A DNA stretch of 51,249 nt from NCBI GenBank assembly GCA_937864815.1, contig CALMJY010000018.1, forward strand, positions 1 to 51,249. The letters are read 5' to 3'. This DNA is from an uncultured Bacteroidota bacterium. Lineage in GTDB: Bacteria > Bacteroidota > Bacteroidia > Bacteroidales > VadinHA17. The notes beneath the pieces were generated by a model. That model searched no databases and was not told the origin of the DNA. It was given only the letters and a program-made list of their open reading frames with translations. Position numbers and translations under genes: made by a program. Within the stretch, counting starts at the first letter, position 1. Every line of letters starts with the position of its first letter. Shown here in pieces: positions 45,067 through 51,249 of the stretch.

Positions 45067-46293
45067 TTACACCCAATTCCCCATCAGTAAAAAGTCGGCA
45101 ATATATACATGTTTTACACCTTCAATATTGTCTTTCCGGAATTCGTCCATTGTAACCACATATTTGGGATGATTGTCTTTTATTTCCAGAAGCGGCTTAA
45201 ATTCCCGGTCGATGGTAGATTGTTCTGTGATTTTATAAGCTACCTGAACGTATATTTTGTTCTCATTTTTTTCAGCCACAAAATCAATTTCCCGCTCTCC
45301 CCATTTCCCGGTAAAAACTTTAAATCCCCTTCTTTTCAGTTCAAGCATTACAATGTTTTCAAGCACTCCTGAAATCATCGTGTCTTTGTAGCCTATTACA
45401 GAGTAAATAATCCCCTGGTCGCCTGAAAAATATTTTTCATATGTCTTTAAAATTTCTTTTCCCGCCAAATCGTATCGGGGAATCCGGTAGATGATAGATG
45501 CGCTTTCGAGTGCGTTGAGGTAATTATAAACTGTGTTCAGATCAATCTTTCGTTGCTGGCTTTTAAAATAATCTGCCACATTTTTTGCTGAAAACTTATT
45601 CCCCACATTATCAAATACAAATTTCACCACCCTTTCAAGGAGCTCCACATCGCGTATTTTGTTTCGTTGAATGGTGTCGCGCAAAATGGCTGAAGAATAG
45701 ATATCATATACAATTTTGTATGCTGATTCTATTGGATATTCAGCAATATGCAATACAGGGAACCCACCCATTCTGAGGAAGGTTTTAAATTCGACTTGAA
45801 TATTAAATTCATTAATACCGGTTCGTGCAGACTTAAATTGCAGGTATTCTGAAAAAGAAAGCGGATAAAGATGAATTTCCACGTAACGACCGCTAAGATA
45901 GGTTGCCAGTTCGGAGGATAAAAGCCGGGAGTTGGAACCTGTTAGATATATGTCAACATCAAAATCGGCCAGAAATGAATTGACAGCTTTTTCCCAGGAG
46001 TTAACTTCTTGTATCTCATCAAGAAGCAAATAGGTTCTTTTGTCTTTGACAATTCTGTCTTTAATATAAAAATAAAGTTTTTCTGCATTCGATATATCAG
46101 AAAACTCCAGACTCTCGAAATTCAGATAAATTATTTGATTCTCATCAATTTCCCTTTCAAGAAAATCTTCTTTTAGCAACTTCATTATTATCGATTTACC
46201 ACTTCTCCTGATGCCGGTAATTACTTTTATTAACGGTTTATCAATAAATGGTTTTATCTGTTTTAAGTACAGGTCTCTTTTATTCATATGCAT
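45067..46293 (-). CDS. AAA-type ATPase of the DUF4143 family
   Basis: A 408-residue protein. Walker A GIRRSGKS is at residues 27-34 and Walker B YLLLDEIQEV has Asp92-Glu93; SRLLSSELATYLSGRYVEIH is the sensor region. A winged-helix segment (FSAKNVADYFKSQQRKIDLN) and a C-terminal DUF4143 nuclease-like fold (GVLENIVMLELKRRGFKVFTG, REIDFVAEKNENKIYVQVAY) follow. The E-I-D-F-V and Y-V-Q-V positions resemble PD-(D/E)XK acids. The family is widespread, multi-copy and horizontally mobile in Bacteroidota and archaea, with no firm function. Two 10-bp palindromes sit just upstream. Confidence 0.82.
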   Translation of the reverse strand: MHMNKRDLYLKQIKPFIDKPLIKVITGIRRSGKSIIMKLLKEDFLEREIDENQIIYLNFESLEFSDISNAEKLYFYIKDRIVKDKRTYLLLDEIQEVNSWEKAVNSFLADFDVDIYLTGSNSRLLSSELATYLSGRYVEIHLYPLSFSEYLQFKSARTGINEFNIQVEFKTFLRMGGFPVLHIAEYPIESAYKIVYDIYSSAILRDTIQRNKIRDVELLERVVKFVFDNVGNKFSAKNVADYFKSQQRKIDLNTVYNYLNALESASIIYRIPRYDLAGKEILKTYEKYFSGDQGIIYSVIGYKDTMISGVLENIVMLELKRRGFKVFTGKWGEREIDFVAEKNENKIYVQVAYKITEQSTIDREFKPLLEIKDNHPKYVVTMDEFRKDNIEGVKHVYIADFLLMGNWV

Positions 46294-46300
46294 TTTTTAA

Positions 46301-46352
46301 GGTTGTAACCACAAATATAGTATCAAAATATTATATTATTAGGGTTATAACC
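46301..46352. promoter_or_regulatory. Paired palindromes GGTTGTAACC and GGTTATAACC before the DUF4143 gene
   Basis: GGTTGTAACC at 46301-46310 (one central mismatch) and the perfect palindrome GGTTATAACC at 46343-46352 start 42 bp apart, about four helical turns, directly upstream of the ATG at 46293. Same-face spacing suggests cooperative binding by one dimeric regulator, possibly the winged helix of the ATPase itself. Confidence 0.55.
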
Positions 46353-46418
46353 ATAAAAAACAATTGATGCAATGTTTTTATGTCCATAACTTTGAAATCG
46401 ATTTGAATGGAATATCGT

Positions 46419-46556
46419 TGCAAATGCCGGAAGCCTTGACCACATTTAGCCGGAATTTACTCAAAAACATACGATGCATTATAACAGTGATTTACGACCG
46501 GCCAGGGGTGGTCAATTCACTCTGGCGGGAAGTGGTCAATGGCAACGGCTTTTGCA
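46419..46556. mobile_element. 138-bp non-coding element with inverted ends, copy 1 (MITE-like)
   Basis: The left end TGCAAATGCC leads to TTGACCAC, and the right end is GTGGTCA...GTGGTCAATGG...TTTTGCA, giving imperfect terminal inverted repeats. It aligns over its whole length, without gaps, to the copy at 48067-48204 (117 of 138 bases identical by my count). It has no coding capacity. The repeated GTGGTCA blocks near the ends recall the multiple terminal repeats of IS21-family elements, so it may be mobilised by such a transposase. No clear target duplication was seen. Confidence 0.7.
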
Positions 46557-46569
46557 GTCAGAATTCGGA

Positions 46570-46743
46570 CAAACATTAAAAGGCAGCTTTTTTAATGTTT
46601 GACAATGGAGGCGAACTAGATATTAAGGTCAAAAATCTAACAGACATTAAAACGCGGTTATTTTAATGTTTGATAGTTGCGGGAGGCTGATTTTTAAGGT
46701 CAAAACTTGAGCAAACATTAAAAAACGACATTATTAATGTCTG
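46570..46743 (+). repeat. 71-bp tandem repeat of hairpins upstream of Fic gene 1
   Basis: Three inverted repeats of the form CAAACATTAAAA-N8-TTTTAATGTTTG start at 46570, 46641 and 46712, exactly 71 bp apart. Arms are perfect in the first, have one mismatch in the second and a few in the third. The stretch between them also repeats: TTAAGGTCAAAA occurs at 46623 and 46694, again 71 bp apart. Together they form about 2.5 copies of a 71-bp unit ending 63 bp before the Fic ATG. Confidence 0.8.
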
Positions 46744-46806
46744 GAATATTAAAAAATCGTAATTTTGAAGCCAGTATATTGAAAAACACTAAACATTAGT
46801 TATACC

Positions 46807-47937
46807 ATGACAGAATTACTTTATCCAATCAATCCAAACAGAGATATCCCCTGGAATAATATTCCGCCATTACCAATTAGAGAGGAGCTCCATCAAACAA
46901 TAGAAATATTGAGGATTCTTGGAGATGCAAAGGCCGCGTTAGGAAAGCTTCAGGGACGAAGTGTTGTAATTCCCAATCAAGGGTTACTTATTAATACAAT
47001 TAGTCTGCAAGAAGCAAAGATTTCCAGTGAGATAGAAAATATTTTTACGACAGATGATGAATTGTACAAGGCGTTTAGTGATAAAAGAAATGAGTCGAAT
47101 GGAGCATCAAAGGAGGTATTAAGATATAGAGAGGCTCTTTGGTCTGGCTTCAAGTATTTACAGAGTGCTAAAAAGTTTGATCTAAAATACTTTATTCAAG
47201 TATTTCAGGAAATTAAGCAAACATCTGATACAATTCGCCCAAGCTTTGTTCCAACAACCATAAAGCAAGGAGGGACAGGCTCCAATGCTGGTCAAGTAAT
47301 TTATACTCCTCCACGAGACTCTTCTGTAATTCAAAATAGATTAGAAAATCTGATAACCTTTGTCAATGATGATGAGCATTTTAAAATAGACCATCTTCTA
47401 AAAATGGCTATTGCTCATTATCAATTTGAAGCTATTCACCCATTTAGAGATGGAAATGGAAGGACAGGGAGAGTATTCAACATCAATTATTTGACGAATA
47501 AGGGCCTGCTCGATGTTCCGATATTATTTTTGAGTAGGTATATCTTAGATCATAAGAATGATTATTATTCAGGATTAATGGGGGTTTATCAGAGAGGAGA
47601 TTGGAAGAACTGGTTATTATTCATGTTGAGAGCTGTTGAAAATACTTCAAATCAAACATTCAATAAGATTAATGACATTGTCTCAGCCAAAGACTCAATC
47701 CTGGAACATATAAAGAAAGAAGATCCAAAATTGCGAAACCCCGAAAATCTGGTAGACGCTTTGTTCACACAACCGTTTACCAAAGTAAAGCACCTTACTG
47801 AATCTAAAATCTATGCTGAGAATACAGCAAGAGCATACTTAAATAAGCTGTGCGATTTGCAGGTTCTCGAAAAGAAAGAGCTTGACGGTCATCACTATTA
47901 TTTGAACCTTGAATTGTATCGAATTCTTTCGGAATAA
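46807..47937 (+). CDS. Fic-domain protein with C-terminal winged helix, copy 1
   Basis: A 376-residue protein. The Fic active site HPFRDGNGRTGR begins at His211; the His and the DGNGR loop are intact, so AMP transfer (or another nucleotidyl transfer) to a protein hydroxyl is expected. The inhibitory helix motif [S/T]xxxE[G/N] is present at Ser73-Asn78 (SSEIEN), placing it in the N-terminally autoinhibited class. An N-terminal DUF4172-like helical part precedes it. Residues ~305-376 form a winged helix (NTARAYLNKLCDLQVLEKKE). Such winged helices suggest DNA binding, and the hairpin array directly upstream is a natural target for autoregulation. Target protein is unknown. Confidence 0.88.
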   Translation: MTELLYPINPNRDIPWNNIPPLPIREELHQTIEILRILGDAKAALGKLQGRSVVIPNQGLLINTISLQEAKISSEIENIFTTDDELYKAFSDKRNESNGASKEVLRYREALWSGFKYLQSAKKFDLKYFIQVFQEIKQTSDTIRPSFVPTTIKQGGTGSNAGQVIYTPPRDSSVIQNRLENLITFVNDDEHFKIDHLLKMAIAHYQFEAIHPFRDGNGRTGRVFNINYLTNKGLLDVPILFLSRYILDHKNDYYSGLMGVYQRGDWKNWLLFMLRAVENTSNQTFNKINDIVSAKDSILEHIKKEDPKLRNPENLVDALFTQPFTKVKHLTESKIYAENTARAYLNKLCDLQVLEKKELDGHHYYLNLELYRILSE

Positions 47938-48469
47938 TTTATTGTAATCCAGCCAAGATTGAGAAACTGCAACAGGAGTAAACCAGTGGCTGCCCATAAA
48001 ATCATGTCCATTGTTCACAGAAGGACTGATTTGATTTCAAAAGTCCTCTCAGGATCTATCCTTGACTGCAAAAGCCGGAGGTCTTGACCATATTTGGCCG
48101 GTATTTACTCAAAAACAAAAGATGCATCATAACAGTGATTTACACCCGGTCAAAAGTGGTCATTTAACTCTGGCGGGAAGTGGTCAATGGTATCTTCTTT
48201 TGCATACATATTCAATGTGTTAGAATTAATGGTAAATCATGGTTGAACAGGGACTTTGGGAAGCTAAGGCATAAAGACTTAATCAGTAGAAGTAAGTTAA
48301 TATGTTCATGTTATTGGTATTAAGCGAAAAATCATTGAAAATCTGGTCCCCAAATCCCCGGGATTGCATAACTTGTATGCGAGAGTGAAAGTATAAGTCA
48401 GGTACAGGCAGGGAAAGAATTCTGTGACCAGTGTGTTTATTTGTTCCGGTAAATCATAAAAATATTAAT
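47938..48469. other. Intergenic region carrying element copy 2
   Basis: About 530 bp without a gene. It holds the 138-bp element at 48067-48204; nothing else was recognised. The region after the element presumably contains the promoter of the GH20-like gene. Confidence 0.45.
48067..48204. mobile_element. 138-bp non-coding element with inverted ends, copy 2 (MITE-like)
   Basis: Same length and order as copy 1, with cleaner ends: left TGCAAAAGCCGGAGG-TCTTGACCA and right TGGTCAATGGTATCTTCTTTTGCA pair as imperfect terminal repeats. Differences from copy 1 cluster near the right end and in the middle; the block ACTCTGGCGGGAAGTGGTCA is unchanged. Confidence 0.7.
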
Positions 48470-49693
48470 ATGAAAAATCTACTTGTCATCTTTATGTTTT
48501 TTACTCTTTCCGGGCAGATAATGGACCAGGATATGGTAAACAGCAACAATCCCTGCAATAAAAATGAGCCTGGTAATATTGAAAATCGCAGCGACCGGGA
48601 AAAACAAAATAAAACCTGGCTGGCAATGCACTTACAAACATCGGTTTATGCAGACCTGGATCTCTTAAAGAAATTCATTGATGAGGTACTGGTTCCTCAT
48701 AAATATAATGCTCTCATATTAACTGTCGATTATGAGTTTGATTTTAAATCTTACCCTGAGCTATCTCACCACAGAATAAATAAGACCCAGGCCCGTGACC
48801 TGACCGCCTTCTGCAGAGAAAGAGGCCTCCGTCTGGTTCCTATGTTTAATTGTGTCGGCCATCAATCCTGGTTAAATGTAAATGCTCCTTTACTGTTAAA
48901 ATTCCCCCAGTTCGATGAAACACCTCAAATAAATTATGATAACAAGGGAATTTATTGCAGGGAATGGTGTCCGTTGCATCCTGAAGTTAATAAAGTTGTC
49001 TTTGCCCTTATCGATGAAATAATCGATGCTTTCGACGCTGATGCATTTCACGTTGGCCTGGACGAGATCTTCCTTTGTGGTTATCCGCCGGTAAATGGTA
49101 CTCCATGGGAATTGCACACAAAATGGAAGCCGGGTGCTGATGGGAAACCTGAACCTTTTCCTGAGGGACCTCAATGCCCCCGTTGTAAAGGAAAAGATCC
49201 GGCAGAACTGATAGCAAAAGCTATAAACGATTACCATGAACACCTTGTTAAAAATAAAGGCCTGGAAATGATGATGTGGAGCGACCGGTTGCTTGATGCA
49301 GATAAAATGTCGTATGGTATAACAGAGGCAAGCAAAACAGGTTCACATAAAGCTATTGATATGATTCCAAAAGATATAATCATGTGCGACTGGCATTACG
49401 GAGCAAGAGATTCATATCCTTCAGTAGATTTCTTCCAGGAAAAAGGCTTCAGGGTTCTGCCAAGCGTCTGGAATAAACCTGAGGCTGCACTGGCTTTTAA
49501 AAAATATTCAGAAGAAACTGCCACGGAAAAGATGCTTGGCATTATAACCTGCGGCTGGTCTGCCAGTCCAAAGCAATTGCTGCAAGCTTCAGACAAAAAT
49601 TATTCGGGACGACTAAATAAAGATGCTGAAGGAATAATTAAAGCAATAAAAGCAATAACGGAAAACTCCCGGCAGATTGATCAGCCTGAATAA
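48470..49693 (+). CDS. GH20-like glycoside hydrolase, secreted
   Basis: A 407-residue protein with a signal peptide (LLVIFMFFTLSGQ); the ATG at 48470 is preferred over a GTG 39 bp upstream. The TIM-barrel body shows the GH20 hexosaminidase hallmark as FHVGLDEIF, with the catalytic Asp198-Glu199 pair, although the usual HxGGDE has Leu in place of the second Gly. NCVGHQSWLN and SYGITEASKTG are further barrel segments. A CPRC pair in an insert near residue 245 could bind metal. There is no GH20b N-terminal domain, so it is shorter than typical hexosaminidases. Substrate is probably an N-acetylhexosaminide, with moderate certainty. Confidence 0.75.
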   Translation: MKNLLVIFMFFTLSGQIMDQDMVNSNNPCNKNEPGNIENRSDREKQNKTWLAMHLQTSVYADLDLLKKFIDEVLVPHKYNALILTVDYEFDFKSYPELSHHRINKTQARDLTAFCRERGLRLVPMFNCVGHQSWLNVNAPLLLKFPQFDETPQINYDNKGIYCREWCPLHPEVNKVVFALIDEIIDAFDADAFHVGLDEIFLCGYPPVNGTPWELHTKWKPGADGKPEPFPEGPQCPRCKGKDPAELIAKAINDYHEHLVKNKGLEMMMWSDRLLDADKMSYGITEASKTGSHKAIDMIPKDIIMCDWHYGARDSYPSVDFFQEKGFRVLPSVWNKPEAALAFKKYSEETATEKMLGIITCGWSASPKQLLQASDKNYSGRLNKDAEGIIKAIKAITENSRQIDQPE

Positions 49694-49820
49694 ATAATAA
49701 ATATTATAAACTCTGGAAATATCCCTTATATAAATCCTGCATCTAATACCGATAGTGCTATGAATAACTTTTCATGATTTATCTGGAGAATCAAGGTACC
49801 TGCAAGCCCATAAATAGCTT

Positions 49821-49930
49821 TATCGTATCATAATTGAATATTATCGTATCATAACGTATCAAATAGATTAATTTCTATCGTATCATTATCGAATATTATC
49901 GTATCATAACGTATCATAATTTAAAAATGA
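49821..49930 (+). repeat. 55-bp tandem repeat with TATCGTATCATAA iterons upstream of Fic gene 2
   Basis: Two copies of a 55-bp unit (49821-49875, 49876-49930). Each contains TATCGTATCAT twice (starts 49821, 49842, 49876, 49897) plus a partial CGTATCA (49855, 49910). The first ~41 bases of each unit match with about two differences. The array ends 13 bp before the Fic ATG, over the expected promoter. Confidence 0.8.
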
Positions 49931-49943
49931 TTATATTTGGTCA

Positions 49944-50981
49944 ATGCACAAAGTACACACATTTAGAATTGAGATTGACTGGAAGCTGATTTCAGAAATA
50001 AGCATAATCGATAGATTTGATGCTTCGTGGATATCTATTGAAAAGCGAGAAGGACAAAGTTTAAAACAGTTGAAATCTGTTGCTACAGTAAAAAGTGTTG
50101 GGGCATCAACAAGAATAGAGGGATCTAAAATGAATGACGAGGAAGTTGATATCCTTCTACAGAATCTAAGTATTGAAAAACTTGTAAACAGAGATTCTCA
50201 GGAAGTCGCTGGCTATTACGATGTTCTTGACACAATTTCTGAATCTTATAATGTTATCAACATAACAGAGAACTCAATAATAAACTTACATAACCTGTTA
50301 ATGAGGTACAGTGAGGCAGATCAATGGCATAAAGGTAACTATAAACAGCACAAAAATAGTGTAGAAACAGGAATGCCAGATGGAAGTACCCAGGTTGTAT
50401 TTGTGACAACACCTCCAGGTATAGAAACTGAAGATGCAATGAGGAGTCTGATTGATTGGTACAATTCTGATAAATCTACTCATCCATTAGTGAAATGCGC
50501 TTTGTTTGCCTATGAATTTGTTAGCATTCATCCTTTTCAAGATGGAAATGGCAGACTTAGCAGATTGTTAACAACTCTTCTTCTTTTAAAAAATGGGTAT
50601 AAGTGGATAGAATATGTAAGTTTTGAAAGTGAAATTGAAGATAGAAAGACAGAATATTATAGAGAACTTAGAAGATGTCAGGCACAGAGACCCAATGAAA
50701 ATATCACAACGTGGATCTATTTCTTCTTTAGCGCATTAAAAAACATACAGGTTAAACTTGAAAAGAAACTAGAAACTACAGGGGCTCTATCAAAACTTGA
50801 TCCAAAAGAGAAATCAATTCTTGCATTTATTTCAGATCATCCTGGAACTAAGTCAGGAATAATTTCAGAAAAATTAGGGATTCCTATCCCTACAGTTAAA
50901 AGGCTGTTAAACAGCTTATTTACTAAAAATCTTATTGAAAGGTTTGGTACAGGACCCGGGACCAATTATTCGATAAAATAG
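49944..50981 (+). CDS. Fic-domain protein with C-terminal winged helix, copy 2
   Basis: A 345-residue protein. The active-site loop HPFQDGNGRLSR starts at His196 and is intact. The autoinhibitory motif STRIEG at residues 55-60 fits [S/T]xxxE[G/N], so this too is an N-terminally inhibited Fic enzyme. A basic helical linker is followed by a winged helix at ~280-345 (SGIISEKLGIPIPTVKRLLN, LIERFGTGPGTNYSI). It is clearly different from copy 1 in sequence outside the motifs, so the two are not a recent duplication. The iteron array upstream suggests self-regulation through the winged helix. Confidence 0.88.
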   Translation: MHKVHTFRIEIDWKLISEISIIDRFDASWISIEKREGQSLKQLKSVATVKSVGASTRIEGSKMNDEEVDILLQNLSIEKLVNRDSQEVAGYYDVLDTISESYNVINITENSIINLHNLLMRYSEADQWHKGNYKQHKNSVETGMPDGSTQVVFVTTPPGIETEDAMRSLIDWYNSDKSTHPLVKCALFAYEFVSIHPFQDGNGRLSRLLTTLLLLKNGYKWIEYVSFESEIEDRKTEYYRELRRCQAQRPNENITTWIYFFFSALKNIQVKLEKKLETTGALSKLDPKEKSILAFISDHPGTKSGIISEKLGIPIPTVKRLLNSLFTKNLIERFGTGPGTNYSIK

Positions 50982-51160
50982 GAGATAACATACCATTTAA
51001 ATAAGTGCTCAATGGCACCAGTATCTCCAGGATATTTTAAAATAACATAAAAAAGCTAATTATAACCATTAAAAATCTTAGTAAAATAAAGAGACTTATA
51101 GATTCCCTTTTGAATCCTTGTTATCTATTCGAATTATTAATCTAAGCTTAATCCAATACT

Positions 51161-51249
51161 ATGAGAAAAACTATTTTTATTATTGGTCTATTTTTAATTA
51201 TGCAATTATCATCCTCCGCACAGGACAATAAGAGCAAGATTAATGAACT
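51161..51249 (+). CDS. Start of a secreted protein gene, 3' end missing
   Basis: The ATG at 51161 begins RKTIFIIGLFLIMQLSSSAQ, a typical signal peptide with a likely signal peptidase I site before the Gln. Only about 29 codons are inside the window, so the mature protein and its function cannot be judged. Confidence 0.55.
   Translation, partial: MRKTIFIIGLFLIMQLSSSAQDNKSKINE

Noticed and set aside
46570-46743. Possible CRISPR array
   Set aside because: Only about 2.5 units, the whole 71-bp unit is repeated rather than separated by unique spacers, and no cas gene is near.
46419-48204. Complete insertion sequence
   Set aside because: No transposase or IstB-like frame lies between or beside the repeated ends; the frame between them encodes a Fic protein.
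45067-50981. Classical toxin-antitoxin pairs for the Fic or ATPase genes
   Set aside because: No small partner gene overlaps or flanks them; both Fic proteins carry their own inhibitory motif instead.

Overview
The window looks like a chromosomal segment of a Bacteroidota bacterium, most likely in or near the order Bacteroidales. The reasons are the AT-rich intergenic DNA, weak ribosome binding sites, promoter -7 boxes of the TAnnTTTG type, many lipoproteins and outer-membrane proteins, and family content typical of that phylum (DUF4954, DUF5916, HTH_34 regulators, DUF4143 ATPases, SpoIIE phosphatases with TPR repeats). No rRNA or tRNA gene and no transposase gene was seen. The genes at both window edges are cut.

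Region 1 (1-10.9 kb): the end of an outer-membrane protein with a long Pro/Gln/Glu-rich linker; a YqaA/DedA membrane protein; then a four-gene same-strand cluster: a Claisen-type condensing enzyme of the isopropylmalate/homocitrate synthase superfamily, a stand-alone acyl carrier protein, a glucosamine-6-phosphate deaminase and a large DUF4954 protein with left-handed beta-helix-like repeats. A ROK sugar kinase, exonuclease III, a lipoprotein, a metallo-beta-lactamase-fold hydrolase and methylglyoxal synthase follow. The four-gene cluster is the best candidate here for an uncharacterised pathway, perhaps one making or modifying an acylated amino sugar.

Region 2 (11-25.9 kb): a Tat-exported SelA-like PLP enzyme with a fused C-terminal domain, a PQQ-type beta-propeller protein, a lipoprotein, and a membrane protein with a winged-helix regulator. 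Upstream of the regulator is the remnant of a deleted membrane-protein gene preceded by a palindromic operator. Next are a secreted protein with a TPR/SpoIIE phosphatase, a MacB-like ABC system (ATPase, two paralogous permeases, one adaptor) and a membrane-anchored GH3 glycosidase.

Region 3 (26-45 kb): two adjacent glycosyltransferase-type genes, one a bacterial relative of plant reversibly glycosylated polypeptide/UDP-arabinopyranose mutase. A metal-response block follows. A CsoR/RcnR-type regulator, a CDF exporter and a methyltransferase form one operon; a second methyltransferase with a DUF5916 outer-membrane protein forms another. Both units have C-run/G-run palindromes upstream that resemble CsoR-family operators. 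Upstream on the same strand lies a CusCBA-like efflux operon with a His-rich small protein, closed by an intrinsic terminator. A second DUF5916 protein, a Tat-exported superoxide dismutase and a chromate transporter follow.

Region 4 (44.4-51.2 kb): an accessory island. It holds two 138-bp non-coding mobile elements with matching ends plus end fragments, a DUF4143 ATPase, two Fic-domain proteins with C-terminal winged helices, and a GH20-like hydrolase. Each of the three regulatory or toxin-like genes carries its own unrelated repeat immediately upstream: paired 10-bp palindromes, a 71-bp tandem hairpin repeat, and a 55-bp tandem repeat. These look like gene-private autoregulatory operators.
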